Assembly: GCA_047605205.1 (NCBI GenBank)
Contig: JASGGE010000002.1
Span: forward strand, 23,760 to 87,759
From: Siphonobacter sp047605205
Lineage (GTDB): Bacteria > Bacteroidota > Bacteroidia > Cytophagales > Spirosomataceae
Length of the DNA: 64,000 nt
Direction of reading: 5' to 3'
The position numbers and the translations under genes are program-made. Under the pieces are notes generated by a model. The model was not told where the DNA came from and ran no database searches. It worked only from the letters and a program-made list of their open reading frames with translations. Positions 16,133 through 26,210 of this stretch are shown here, one piece after another (position 1 is the first letter of the stretch; each line of letters begins with the position of its first letter).

Positions 16133-19100
16133 GCGAGCAATAACTATTCGGCCTAACGATTTTGACTGCGAAGAATCCAGAACAGGCATTGCCTGGCCAT
16201 TCTGAGTCATTTTTATTCGATATACATAAACGCCAGCTGGTAAACTTATCCCCTGCTGATCGGTACCATCCCAATAAAATTCGTTTCGCCCAATTGTCAA
16301 TGCCTTATCTCCATTCGTAATGATACGAATTATTTTGCCCTGAAGGTTATAAATTTCGATGGCAAATTGATCCGGAATCTGATCTCCACTTAAATTAACT
16401 GTAAAGCGACTGTAGTATTGAAGTGGATTCGGGCTAACATTCATTTGTTGCACTCCCGACTGATTCAGCACCGTAAAATGTATTGAATAAGGTATGCCAC
16501 CCGCCATGTTCCCGGCAACATCACGTCCCTGTACCTGTAATAAATACGTTCCGTCACTCAAATTTTCTGGGCTATACGTTGCCCGAAAATCATTATTTTC
16601 CTGTACTTCCCAACTTATATTTTTGAAGGGAATTCGTACAAGATCAGCATCAGGTTGTTGTAAGTATACATCTATACCCGTTGTATCTTTTCGGATCTGG
16701 TATAGGTTCTCATCCAGCAAACGAATCTGGATAGTAGGATTTGGTGAGACATAATCGCCATCCTGAATAGTCTTACCATCAAAGGTAACCTCAAGCGTAG
16801 GAGCCGTTTCATCAGCGGCTACTGTTACGATGAAGGTCACCGAATTATTTGTATAGGTAACCTCAGGTTGAATCTCCGGATTGACATTTACCGTAATTCT
16901 ATTTTCTCCGGCTGATAAATTACTGTAACTGACTGTCAGTGGGATATTCATCGTTGACGGAACACTGTATTCACTTGTAGACTGAACGTTTGTATTACTA
17001 TTACTCACCTTTACTCTGACAATAACTGGCCTTATAAATGTTGTTTTACTGAGTAATACATAATTTAAATTACCTGTAAAACTTTCTCCTTCATTTATAC
17101 TATATGAGTAAGATGACCGATAGGTGTCTTCCCCATCCAGACGCGTAACCCCTTCTGGTACTGAAGCGTACGTAACCAGCCAACGTTGTAATTGTGCCGG
17201 AGTAGTGTTTCCCGTTACTTTTTCCCGAAGCCTCAAATACGGATAGTTACTAGCATTGATTGAGCTGATGCTCAAGTTACGTGCTGTTATGTCCTTAAAA
17301 AGTAGCGTTTCGTTTCCACCGTAGTCAACCCCATAAATATCCAGTTGGGCTTTCTGTGTATCGGTTAGAGCTACTTTTTGCTGCACTACACCCCAACTGG
17401 TGGTGGGCCCTATTAATGGTGAGGTTAATGTTCCCTGGGTATACGAATCCTGAAGTTCATAGTCTGTTAAACTGAGGGTTGTAGAATCTCCTTCAGCAAG
17501 TACTGCTGGTGTTAGCCATTGCAAAGCACTACCAGTTCCTTTTCTTGCTAGTAAAATAAAGGCTGAACCTGCTATAAGCTGATCCAGACGTTCATCCGCT
17601 CCTAAGGCCTTTACTTTCTGTTTTAAGGCAATGGACCAGGTGCTGATATCCACACTCCCTGATGGGAATAACAGCACAAAATCGCTATCAGGTATAGCCG
17701 TTAGATATTGATCTAATAACCCAGCTGAAATATTATCAGCACTAAAGTAATTAGCAGCATAGGGAGAGTTCCCACATAATTGGGCAGATAATACAGAATA
17801 AGGAGTGAGGGATGTTTTACTAAAAGCGATGGCTACCAGAGCATCTTTATTACAATTTCCATTAGTCACTACAATCAGATCCTCAAGTTTCAGCTGTGTT
17901 TGCTGATAGGCCGTTGTAGAGACCTTCGCTCCCAGTACCTGAAGGTTAATTTTTAGTTCATTGGTCGTATAAGCCCATTTTGTTCCAGAAAGGCCTATCA
18001 CCTCAGAAGTGACACTAGCAAACTGATTGGCTGTACTTTGCGACCATCCGTCTTGTACTCCGCGGATGTAGGTAAACGAATATTCTGTCCACTGATTATT
18101 ATCATCAAAAGCTTCATCTGCTCCGCGAACTCGCCAATAATAAACGGTACTATCTTTATCCAGTAGCGAAACATTCCAGCCATCCGTATTTGAGGCTGCG
18201 AGTGTAGTAGTCTGTTTGAAAGAACTGCTATACGTTGCTGACGTGTCAATTTCGAAAAGGATGTTAGGCGTTGTTGAAGAACTGGAGGTTGCCGGTGTAT
18301 ATTCAGCAACCAGGCGGGCTGTAGGTTGTGAATTAGTAAGCGTTCCGACGATTGCGTAGTTTGCAGGAAGGACTGGCCTGGCCAGCGATCCGGGAATCGT
18401 ATAGTTAAGCGTTGCCTGGTTATTCGCTTTGCTCATTTCTTCGATTTCGCCATCTGGATCAATCGTTATCAAAAACTTAGTGACTCCCCCGCCCATACCA
18501 GCATTCTGAACGGTAAAGTATAAAGTGTCCTGATACGATATGGGTGCGTAAGTTTGAGTTCCCATATCTACAACTGTTCCAGTAGAAAGGGTACGTTTCA
18601 AGTTTATTTTGAAAGAATTGCTCGAAACTTTTGCCAGGTTACTAACCACCATACCCACCCGGAACGAATCTACTGTAGCAACTACTTCTTCACCATTAAT
18701 TCCCTGTAAAAAAATACTTGAATTATTGATCGAATAATCGGTCTTGTTATAAGGAAAAATGACCACCGCAGGATCTCCCTGAAGAGTAAAGCTCTGCAAC
18801 TGTTGAATAACATAATCATTCAGAGTGGTCTGATTTCCAATATAACGCCGTATTGTTTCGCGGTGAATGGCTCCCCACGGCTTATTCAGAAACGAAGAAT
18901 CGGTCGTGGCGACTTTATAGAGTATCGTGCAGTATTGATCTAAAAATGTTGAATAACCAGCATTGCCGTGGGCCATAAATAAAATAGCTCCGCGATCAGC
19001 CGTCATTAACCAGTCTTCGCCAAAAGTACCCTTCTTGTAATAACTACCGGCACTACAACCATTCGCAATAATGATCGGATACTTACCTTTATTGCTATAG

Positions 19101-21055
19101 CCCAACAGATCATTGGAACACATTCCAATGTCCAGATCAGTAACGCTTGCCCCGGAGTGACCAAAAAAAGTGACTACTGCCGTACCATTGTTAAGCTGCT
19201 GGCTAACGTTTATAAGTTCTACTGGTTCATCGGTTTTCTTAGATAAGGTCGTTACTTCTCCCCCGATATACGAGTTTGAGGCAATCTCGCCATATCCATC
19301 TACATATGATTTAAATAAGGTTAGCTCGCTAACTGTTTTTCCTCCACTAAGATTAAGAAACTTCTTTCGCCATAACTCCAGTGGGGCGGCTTCAAATTCT
19401 TTTACCTTGTTTAAATAGTTCAATACTTGCAGAGGCGTTAAGGCCGTAAGACGCCCTATACCAAAAGCAGGTAAATAAGCATGCTGACCGTTCAGGCCAG
19501 CGATAATCTGTACATCCGAACCTGGGTAACTTTGCGTAGGAACCAAGTCTTCCGCTGGAGCATCCGCATCCCATACCAGCCTTACAACGTGATTCCAGCG
19601 AGCTGATCCGATTAAAAAGAAATGTTCCGGGTGGCCTTTATGAACCAGATAGTCAGCAAATACTCGTAAAGCAGCCGTACTTTTGTCCCCATAATTAAAA
19701 TGATCATATAGCTCATCTACGGTTACTACCAATGTATCGTGCTTTCCCCCTGCTGAAGAAGCCCGATAGGCGGCATAGGCATGGACGGGGTCCGCTACGT
19801 CACCTACTGGTTTCATTAATTGTGGGTGACTAATGATAATATAAGAAGCTGTAGTAGGAATACTACGCAGCTGAACCCGGTGTAAGTTACTAACCGTGTT
19901 CTGCTCACGTGAGATTAATAAGGTTCTTTCCTGATCAGTATTTCGAACAACCGCCTGAATGGTATCGTTTGAATAATTAAAACCAATACGAATCGGGTTA
20001 ATCGGATTTGTTACGTCGTATAGATTAGAAGATGAAGGTACATTTACGACTGAAATAGAAGATTTTTTAACACTATTCAGCCGCAACCTGAACAACTTGG
20101 AATCAAGACTAAACTGATCAAGTGTTTGTTTATAACGTATTTTATAATACCCCGCAGCATACTGATCGAGGCTTTCTGTACCTCTACTGGTAGTCGTAAT
20201 TGTAAGTAAATTACTAGTGGGTAGACTTTCTAGAGAAAGATCTTTACTGAATTTGGCAGTTTTATATCCTTCGAAGGTTACAGTATTCCATACCTCTGTA
20301 TCAGAATTAATCGTAAAGTCAACAATGTGTGAATTAGGGCTTCTCCCTACCAGATAGGCTTCTAATGTAGCCAGATTTGCACTGTCTTTTACCGGGCTGA
20401 GTATCGAAAACTGATATTCATACGGAACTCCTTTGTTGGAATATCCATTGGTATAGCCTTCCCCGTAGTCATATTGTCCATAAAATAATGCATTCCAGTC
20501 TGTGCGGCCATACGGTAAAAACTGCCCCGCAGCAAAATCACCAGTAAATGAAACAAACTGCTCGTCAAAATGATAGGTTTCAGGAGTCAGTGTTGAGGTC
20601 TCGTCTTTGTATGTAGTCATCCGTTTTCCTAATGTTCCATCCGTACGAATGGTGACAAAATAAGAAGCAGAATCGGCAAAAAGAGAGTAGTATGGATGCA
20701 ATTGAGCTGTGGTTGGATAATACAAAAGTGAATCGGTCAGGCCGTCATTTTGTTTTCCGTAAAACTCAATGTAATCTTCACTGTTCCACTGCCCATCATC
20801 TTGTCCTGATACAGTAATCGCTATTTCTTTACCTCGTCTGAACAGCTGCAGATTCTTCGGATTGGTTGAAAGAGGAAAGCCAGCACTTTGTAGAGTCTGA
20901 TAGTTAATACGATATATACCGTCTTTAGGGACAGTAAATTTAAAATACGTCTGGCTGGGGTTGATCCATTCATTTGCAAAGGTCTGAGCTCGCCCCGAAA
21001 AAAAACTAGCTACTAGAATTCCTACTAATATACTGATACGTACAGTGTACTTCAT
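16130..21055 (-). CDS. C25-family cysteine peptidase with type IX sorting domain (PorU2-like)
   Basis: A 1641-residue secreted protein. Residues 1-23 are a signal peptide ending in GRAQ. The gingipain-like C25 domain spans about 410-770, with the catalytic His in TFFGHSGAS (about 632) and the Cys in IIANGCSAGS (about 667). Immunoglobulin-like and CARDB-type beta domains follow. The last ~85 residues form a type A CTD: VSPNPLQYYSRFTV, IYNLQGKIIR, LPAGVYVYRI. PorU, the sortase of the type IX system, belongs to this family, and proteins of this length and build are often called PorU2. Whether this one is a sortase or a secreted protease is not decided by sequence. No other T9SS machinery genes are nearby. 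Confidence 0.88.
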   Translation of the reverse strand: MKYTVRISILVGILVASFFSGRAQTFANEWINPSQTYFKFTVPKDGIYRINYQTLQSAGFPLSTNPKNLQLFRRGKEIAITVSGQDDGQWNSEDYIEFYGKQNDGLTDSLLYYPTTAQLHPYYSLFADSASYFVTIRTDGTLGKRMTTYKDETSTLTPETYHFDEQFVSFTGDFAAGQFLPYGRTDWNALFYGQYDYGEGYTNGYSNKGVPYEYQFSILSPVKDSANLATLEAYLVGRSPNSHIVDFTINSDTEVWNTVTFEGYKTAKFSKDLSLESLPTSNLLTITTTSRGTESLDQYAAGYYKIRYKQTLDQFSLDSKLFRLRLNSVKKSSISVVNVPSSSNLYDVTNPINPIRIGFNYSNDTIQAVVRNTDQERTLLISREQNTVSNLHRVQLRSIPTTASYIIISHPQLMKPVGDVADPVHAYAAYRASSAGGKHDTLVVTVDELYDHFNYGDKSTAALRVFADYLVHKGHPEHFFLIGSARWNHVVRLVWDADAPAEDLVPTQSYPGSDVQIIAGLNGQHAYLPAFGIGRLTALTPLQVLNYLNKVKEFEAAPLELWRKKFLNLSGGKTVSELTLFKSYVDGYGEIASNSYIGGEVTTLSKKTDEPVELINVSQQLNNGTAVVTFFGHSGASVTDLDIGMCSNDLLGYSNKGKYPIIIANGCSAGSYYKKGTFGEDWLMTADRGAILFMAHGNAGYSTFLDQYCTILYKVATTDSSFLNKPWGAIHRETIRRYIGNQTTLNDYVIQQLQSFTLQGDPAVVIFPYNKTDYSINNSSIFLQGINGEEVVATVDSFRVGMVVSNLAKVSSNSFKINLKRTLSTGTVVDMGTQTYAPISYQDTLYFTVQNAGMGGGVTKFLITIDPDGEIEEMSKANNQATLNYTIPGSLARPVLPANYAIVGTLTNSQPTARLVAEYTPATSSSSTTPNILFEIDTSATYSSSFKQTTTLAASNTDGWNVSLLDKDSTVYYWRVRGADEAFDDNNQWTEYSFTYIRGVQDGWSQSTANQFASVTSEVIGLSGTKWAYTTNELKINLQVLGAKVSTTAYQQTQLKLEDLIVVTNGNCNKDALVAIAFSKTSLTPYSVLSAQLCGNSPYAANYFSADNISAGLLDQYLTAIPDSDFVLLFPSGSVDISTWSIALKQKVKALGADERLDQLIAGSAFILLARKGTGSALQWLTPAVLAEGDSTTLSLTDYELQDSYTQGTLTSPLIGPTTSWGVVQQKVALTDTQKAQLDIYGVDYGGNETLLFKDITARNLSISSINASNYPYLRLREKVTGNTTPAQLQRWLVTYASVPEGVTRLDGEDTYRSSYSYSINEGESFTGNLNYVLLSKTTFIRPVIVRVKVSNSNTNVQSTSEYSVPSTMNIPLTVSYSNLSAGENRITVNVNPEIQPEVTYTNNSVTFIVTVAADETAPTLEVTFDGKTIQDGDYVSPNPTIQIRLLDENLYQIRKDTTGIDVYLQQPDADLVRIPFKNISWEVQENNDFRATYSPENLSDGTYLLQVQGRDVAGNMAGGIPYSIHFTVLNQSGVQQMNVSPNPLQYYSRFTVNLSGDQIPDQFAIEIYNLQGKIIRIITNGDKALTIGRNEFYWDGTDQQGISLPAGVYVYRIKMTQNGQAMPVLDSSQSKSLGRIVIAR

Positions 21056-21398
21056 AAAATCAAGATTTGCTTCAAATATAACGATCTGGCCCTGATTTTA
21101 TGCGAAAACCTGCAATGATAAAACGTAGTTATACTCATATCCACTAAGAATATCTATTCCATATACTTACCAACTCCTGTATACCGCGTTTTTCTTACCG
21201 TTCATCAGGTTTTTGAATTAAAAGAAAAATATTTCACCAACTACCTTGCATCACAAAGTACCTGTCATTACTTTTGTATCATAAACCGGATCAGGAATTA
21301 AGCTCGGTGGATCATAAAAAGTTCACGTACGCATAACCGGAATGCTACCCATCCTTTTGCCTCGGGCTTAAACCTACTATCAAACACCAACACGCGAA
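21056..21398. other. Divergent intergenic region
   Basis: This 343-nt gap separates the divergent peptidase and padR genes. I see the promoter listed at 21246-21276 and no credible small gene, RNA or repeat in the remainder. Confidence 0.6.
21246..21276 (+). promoter_or_regulatory. Promoter of the padR-pspC operon
   Basis: TTG (21246-21248), a 20-nt spacer and TACTTTTG (21269-21276) fit the Bacteroidota -33/-7 consensus well. Transcription should begin near 21281, leaving a leader of about 115 nt before padR. Confidence 0.65.
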
Positions 21399-21734
21399 AT
21401 GAATCTGGAAAATGCTCAAGTGCAAATGCGAAAAGGAATTCTCGAATTCTGCATTCTGCACATCATATCGCGGGGAGAGGTCTATGCCTCTAACATGCTG
21501 GAGGAACTGACAGCCGCCAAAATTATGGTTGTTGAAGGTACCCTCTACCCCTTGTTGACCCGGCTGAAAAACTCAGGACTACTCGATTATAAATGGGTTG
21601 AGTCTTCGTCTGGCCCCCCTCGAAAATATTATGTCCTTACTGAAGATGGCCGTAGGTTTCTCGAACAGCTTCAACTAACCTGGGATGAATTGCAAACTTC
21701 TGTTAATCAGATCGTAACACCCAAAAGTAAATAG
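21399..21734 (+). CDS. PadR-family transcriptional regulator
   Basis: A 111-residue winged-helix regulator of the PadR family. Landmarks are QMRKGILEFCILHIIS, then GTLYPLLTRLKNSGLLDYKW, the recognition helix and wing, and RKYYVLTEDGRRFL. PadR proteins repress genes that respond to phenolic acids, drugs or membrane stress. In Bacteroidota a padR gene directly before a PspC-domain gene is a recurrent pair, as here (38 nt gap), suggesting that it controls its own operon in response to envelope stress. Confidence 0.92.
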   Translation: MNLENAQVQMRKGILEFCILHIISRGEVYASNMLEELTAAKIMVVEGTLYPLLTRLKNSGLLDYKWVESSSGPPRKYYVLTEDGRRFLEQLQLTWDELQTSVNQIVTPKSK

Positions 21735-21772
21735 CAAACAGGCTCCTTATACCATTCTATCTTGCTGAACTA

Positions 21773-24265
21773 ATGAAAAAGACCATATCCATTACCATTG
21801 CAGGAGTAGTCTTCTACATCGAGGAAGACGGTTACGACCGCCTGCAGGGCTACCTGGAATCTATTAAAAGGTATTTTGCCAACTATGAAGGTAGTGCCGA
21901 AATTATCGAAGACATTGAAGCCCGTATTGCTGAGAAGTTTTACGATAAACTTAAGAAGGAAGACAAACAGGCCATTACCGCTGACGATGTAGATGAGCTC
22001 GTTCGGGCAATGGGAACCGTGGCCGACTTCGAAGCCATTGAAGAAGAAGAAGACTTTGCTGGTATGAAAGCACCATTGGCTGAGCCCGTATTGATGTCAG
22101 GCGGTTCTTCATCTTCTTCTAATACTACTGCACCGACGAACAAACGCCTTTACCGTGATACCAAACGAAAAGTGCTCGGCGGAGTGTGTGCCGGAATCGC
22201 TCATTACCTCAACGTCGATCCGCTTTGGGTTCGCCTGGCTACCTTAGCCCTATTCATTGGATCGCCAATTTTTGGCGGCATTACCGATTTAGGTGAAATA
22301 TTTGGTCCGCTCAGTGGCTTCATCTTTATTATCTACATTGCTTGCTGGGTATCTTTCCCTGCCAACGCGAACCTGGAGGAAGATGAAAAACTCCGTAAAC
22401 TCTACCGCGACCCTGAACATAAAGCACTCGCTGGAGTAGCTGCCGGGGTAGCTGCCTATACAGGCTGGGATTTAGGGCTTGTCCGGTTTGTGTGGGTATT
22501 AAGCATTCTGTTTTTCGGAACGGGTCTGATTTTGTATCTGGTTCTCTGGGCTATTACACCACCTGCAAAAACGCTAACTGATCGAATGAAAATGCAGGGG
22601 GAGCCCATAACCCTGACCAATATCGAAACCAACATCAAGAAGACACTCAACATCGAGAATCAATCCACGGAATCTACCCTTACCAAAGTTCTGCTCTTTC
22701 CCTTCCGGGTACTGGGAGCCGTCTTTGAAGGTCTAGTACCAATGTTTGGTTTCACCCTGGTATTGCTACGAGTGCTGGCCGGGGTGATTATGATTGTGAT
22801 CGGGGTGTCTGGTTTATTTGGCATTCTGGGTGCATTAGGCCTGGCCTTGGGGATTTCTGGTCTTGATAACATTGTCCACTTCGGGAACACTCCTTTAAAC
22901 CTCCTTCACGATGCCTCGCCATGGATGTTTATTTTTGGAGCATTGGCTACGGCCGTACCAGCCATAGCAGTGGGTATTGCGGGTTTGTCTCTTTTAACAA
23001 AGCAGAATTACTTCCGTCCGGTGGTATGGCAATCATTACTAGGCATTTTCCTGATCGGGGTAATTGGCTCAGGCGTTATGATTCCACAATACCTTGCCAA
23101 TTTTGCCCGCCGTGGAACGATCGAAAAGACTGTATTTCTGAAATCAAACCATACGCCAACTTTTGATGCCGTAACCGCCGGTGATGAAGAATATCATAAT
23201 ACGAATCTGACACTCGAAGGATACGATGGAACGGAAATTAAACTGATTCAGGAATTCTCGAGTCGCGGCCGTAACCGTACGGAGGCCGAAAAGCTAGCAT
23301 CGCAACTAAGTTACTGGGTCAACTCCAAAGATTCAAGCCTTGTATTTGATCGGAATTTTGGCTTTCCTGAACATGTACCTTTTCGCAATCAGGAATTAAG
23401 AATGAAGCTCTATATTCCTTATGAAATGCCTTTTAGCATGACGGAAGATTTTGCGAAATTCGTTACGAATCACTTTTCCTGGGTATTATTTGACAAGGAT
23501 CAATTCCCTGGTTCGCTCTGGAAATTCACACGTGATGGTGAGTTATTATGCCTGAATCGTACGATTCCCCAGGAAGAAAATCAAGACGATGACGAAAATT
23601 ATGAAAGTACCATTGGTCGTGGTATTCCGAAAACGTACCCGGTTGGAAGCTTCAGCAAAATAGATATCTCAGGGGGTTTTGCGGTAGAAGTAAAGCAGGG
23701 TTCTGAATATCGGGTAACGGTTTACGCTGAGAATGAGCGTCGCCTTGATGATGTAGAAGTACGGGTTCAGGGCAATACCTTAAAGATTGATCGAAAAAAT
23801 AAACTCTGGAATGCTCTTCGCAATCGAGGTATTACCAGTATCCGAATCGAAATGCCATCTCTCGAAGGTGTCGACTTTAGCGGAGCCGTTTCAGGAATTG
23901 TAAAAGGCTTTGACCAGGTACGGGAAATTGAGTTATCCGGTGCTTGCCAGGCTACCTTTACGGGCATTCAAACTTCCGCCCTGGATGTTGATGTGGCCGG
24001 AGCCGCTACCCTCACACTACTGGGTACAGCCCAAAATCTGAACGCAGATATTTCCGGGGCCTCAACACTTGACGCTTACAGCTTAAAAACTAATGCAGTT
24101 GTTATTGAGGTATCTGGGGCTTCTAACGCCAAAGTATATTCTAAAGAGAAACTTCGGGCCACTGCTACGGGTGCTAGTGAAATTGATTACAAAGGCCCGG
24201 TGAAAGATGTTGAAGAAAGCCAGTCGGGCGGTAGTAGTATTAATCGTTCGGAAGGCGATGAATAA
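21773..24265 (+). CDS. PspC-domain membrane protein with C-terminal GIN (DUF2807) domain
   Basis: An 830-residue fusion. The N-terminal ~95 residues are acidic and cytoplasmic. Two PspC domains follow (RDTKRKVLGGVCAGIAHYLN at about 129 and RDPEHKALAGVAAGVAAYTG at about 213), then a hydrophobic central region with several membrane helices to about residue 445. The exposed C-terminal part ends in a DUF2807 beta-solenoid (about 625-815) with repeating short strands such as VDFSGAVSGIVKG and ELSGACQATF. PspC domains sense or stabilise the inner membrane under stress; the GIN domain is a putative adhesin-like module. The link between the two is typical of Bacteroidota. Confidence 0.88.
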   Translation: MKKTISITIAGVVFYIEEDGYDRLQGYLESIKRYFANYEGSAEIIEDIEARIAEKFYDKLKKEDKQAITADDVDELVRAMGTVADFEAIEEEEDFAGMKAPLAEPVLMSGGSSSSSNTTAPTNKRLYRDTKRKVLGGVCAGIAHYLNVDPLWVRLATLALFIGSPIFGGITDLGEIFGPLSGFIFIIYIACWVSFPANANLEEDEKLRKLYRDPEHKALAGVAAGVAAYTGWDLGLVRFVWVLSILFFGTGLILYLVLWAITPPAKTLTDRMKMQGEPITLTNIETNIKKTLNIENQSTESTLTKVLLFPFRVLGAVFEGLVPMFGFTLVLLRVLAGVIMIVIGVSGLFGILGALGLALGISGLDNIVHFGNTPLNLLHDASPWMFIFGALATAVPAIAVGIAGLSLLTKQNYFRPVVWQSLLGIFLIGVIGSGVMIPQYLANFARRGTIEKTVFLKSNHTPTFDAVTAGDEEYHNTNLTLEGYDGTEIKLIQEFSSRGRNRTEAEKLASQLSYWVNSKDSSLVFDRNFGFPEHVPFRNQELRMKLYIPYEMPFSMTEDFAKFVTNHFSWVLFDKDQFPGSLWKFTRDGELLCLNRTIPQEENQDDDENYESTIGRGIPKTYPVGSFSKIDISGGFAVEVKQGSEYRVTVYAENERRLDDVEVRVQGNTLKIDRKNKLWNALRNRGITSIRIEMPSLEGVDFSGAVSGIVKGFDQVREIELSGACQATFTGIQTSALDVDVAGAATLTLLGTAQNLNADISGASTLDAYSLKTNAVVIEVSGASNAKVYSKEKLRATATGASEIDYKGPVKDVEESQSGGSSINRSEGDE

Positions 24266-24317
24266 TCAGGCATCGGCTTATTGCGTTTGTCTGATAAAAC
24301 CGGATTCTTTGTGAAGT

Positions 24318-24345
24318 ATAGCGAGGGGCTTGTGTCCCTCGCTAT
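24318..24345 (+). terminator. Terminator of the padR-pspC operon
   Basis: Perfect 10-bp stem ATAGCGAGGG/CCCTCGCTAT with an 8-nt loop, followed by TTGTTT. Confidence 0.75.
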
Positions 24346-24521
24346 TTGTTTCTGTAGTGGTTTAGAGAAATTGACAATCTGATTAATTACCTCAATCCAT
24401 TACCATCTCTTAAAGAACCGGCAGGATTTTTGCTTTCCTGTATATACCTTTCGTTTAATAATCAGTTGCAGCAGGCATCCAAACCATAAAGCCATAACTC
24501 CTGGCTCTAACCGTATAGCTT

Positions 24522-26009
24522 ATGAAGCTTTTTAATGTCGAACAAATCCGTGCCTGGGATGCCTTTACCATTCAACACGAACCCATTTCTTCCCTCGATT
24601 TGATGGAACGGGCGGCAACCGCTTTTATCCGGCATTTGTTCTGCTCAGGAATGGTTGAATCCTGCCGGAATATTCAAGTATTCTGTGGAATGGGAAACAA
24701 TGGCGGAGACGGATTAGTAATTTCCCGGCTATTACAGCAGGCCGGTTTTCACCCTACTGTTTGGATTATTCGACATAGCGATCATAGCACTCCAGATTTT
24801 GATATCAACCTCTCCCGTTATGAGCATGAAGGGCAAGTTCAGTGGCTTAGCTCCGCAGATGAAGTAAGGATCCAGCCTGGTGATTTACTCATTGATGCTT
24901 TATTGGGTTCAGGACTCACTCGCTCTGTTTCTGGCCTCCTTGCTGAAGTTATTCAAAAAGTTAATGCTAGTAAAGCAACGGTTATCTCCGTAGATATTGC
25001 TTCGGGTCTATTCGCCGATCAGCCCAACGCAACAGAGGATGCCATTATTGAACCAACCCATACCATTAGTTTTCAGATTCCTAAACTTGCTTTCCTGCTT
25101 CCTAAAAATGCCCGCTTTGTAGGAAAATGGCATTGCGTTGATATTGGCCTCAGTCCGCAATATGCCGAGCAGACTCCAACCAGCTACTATTTTACCGATG
25201 CTCAGGCACTGCCCAGCTTGTCAGATCGGGAGAGTTACTCAAACAAAGGAACCTATGGGCACGCTTTGATTATAGCGGGAAGTTATGGTAAGATCGGAGC
25301 CGCAGTATTGTCTTCACGGGCCTGTCTGCGAAGTGGCGTAGGGCTTCTTACCGTACAAATTCCCGCCTGCGGCTACCCCATCTTACAGACTACCACCCCC
25401 GAAGCAATGTGTTTAGCCGATCAAGCGGCCAATTATATATCAGAGCTAAAGGATTTATCGAAATACACAGCTCTTGGAATCGGCCCTGGCCTCGACAAAC
25501 AACCTGAAACCCTTCAGGTGCTGAAAGATTTCCTGGGAAAAGTGGGTAATATTCCTACGGTAATGGATGCCGATGCGTTGAATATGCTCTCTGAAAATCG
25601 GGAATTACTAAAAATACTTCCTACGAAAGCAATTTTAACCCCTCATCCAAAAGAGTTCGAGCGGTTATTAGGGCATTCCTGGAAAGATGATTATGAGAAA
25701 CTAACCTACCTGATGGCGTTCTGTCAAACGCATCAGGTAACTGTCGTTCTGAAAGGTCAGCATACGGTAGTAGCTTCTCCCGATGGGGAATTCCATTTTA
25801 ATTCTACGGGAAATCCGGGTATGGCCACTGGTGGAACAGGTGATATTCTAACCGGAATTTTAACGGCTTTGCTTGCCCAGGGGTTAGAGCCTAAAGAAGC
25901 CGCCATTCTGGGCGTATACCGCCACGGAGAAGCGGGAGATCGAGCCATGGCACGTCGAGGTCAAATACCCCTGATTGCCAGTGACTTGATCGAGGCATTA
26001 CGTTGGTAA
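24522..26009 (+). CDS. nnr: Bifunctional NAD(P)HX epimerase / ADP-dependent dehydratase
   Basis: A 495-residue fused enzyme that repairs hydrated NADH and NADPH in the cytoplasm. The N-terminal epimerase (about 1-210) has FCGMGNNGGDGLVISRLL and VDIASGLFAD. The C-terminal ribokinase-like dehydratase (about 225-495) has YGHALIIAGSYGKIGAAVL, MDADALN, LTPHPKEFERL and the nucleotide loop NPGMATGGTGDILTG. The length equals that of E. coli Nnr (YjeF). It appears to be expressed alone, with a terminator before it. Confidence 0.96.
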   Translation: MKLFNVEQIRAWDAFTIQHEPISSLDLMERAATAFIRHLFCSGMVESCRNIQVFCGMGNNGGDGLVISRLLQQAGFHPTVWIIRHSDHSTPDFDINLSRYEHEGQVQWLSSADEVRIQPGDLLIDALLGSGLTRSVSGLLAEVIQKVNASKATVISVDIASGLFADQPNATEDAIIEPTHTISFQIPKLAFLLPKNARFVGKWHCVDIGLSPQYAEQTPTSYYFTDAQALPSLSDRESYSNKGTYGHALIIAGSYGKIGAAVLSSRACLRSGVGLLTVQIPACGYPILQTTTPEAMCLADQAANYISELKDLSKYTALGIGPGLDKQPETLQVLKDFLGKVGNIPTVMDADALNMLSENRELLKILPTKAILTPHPKEFERLLGHSWKDDYEKLTYLMAFCQTHQVTVVLKGQHTVVASPDGEFHFNSTGNPGMATGGTGDILTGILTALLAQGLEPKEAAILGVYRHGEAGDRAMARRGQIPLIASDLIEALRW

Positions 26010-26210
26010 GAAGCGATCCGTGGGCGATTAGAATCAGCTCAGCCTGTTGCTTTTGCAAAATTCCTTATGCCTGATGAGCAATAATTCCCACGGCTCCAGT
26101 TGCTATTTCGGATGCCCGAACAAAAAATGGGTAACTCGGCTGGTCATACCGTCTGAATGGCTTTCAGGATTTCCAGTAACCAGTGGAGGAGAAAAAACTC
26201 CAAACCCATC

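Noticed and set aside
26010..26210. Possible gene tail on the minus strand (YDQPSYPFFVRASEIATG) after ftsI
   Set aside because: The frame is only about 32 codons, opens after a stop without a start codon and has no known match that I can name.
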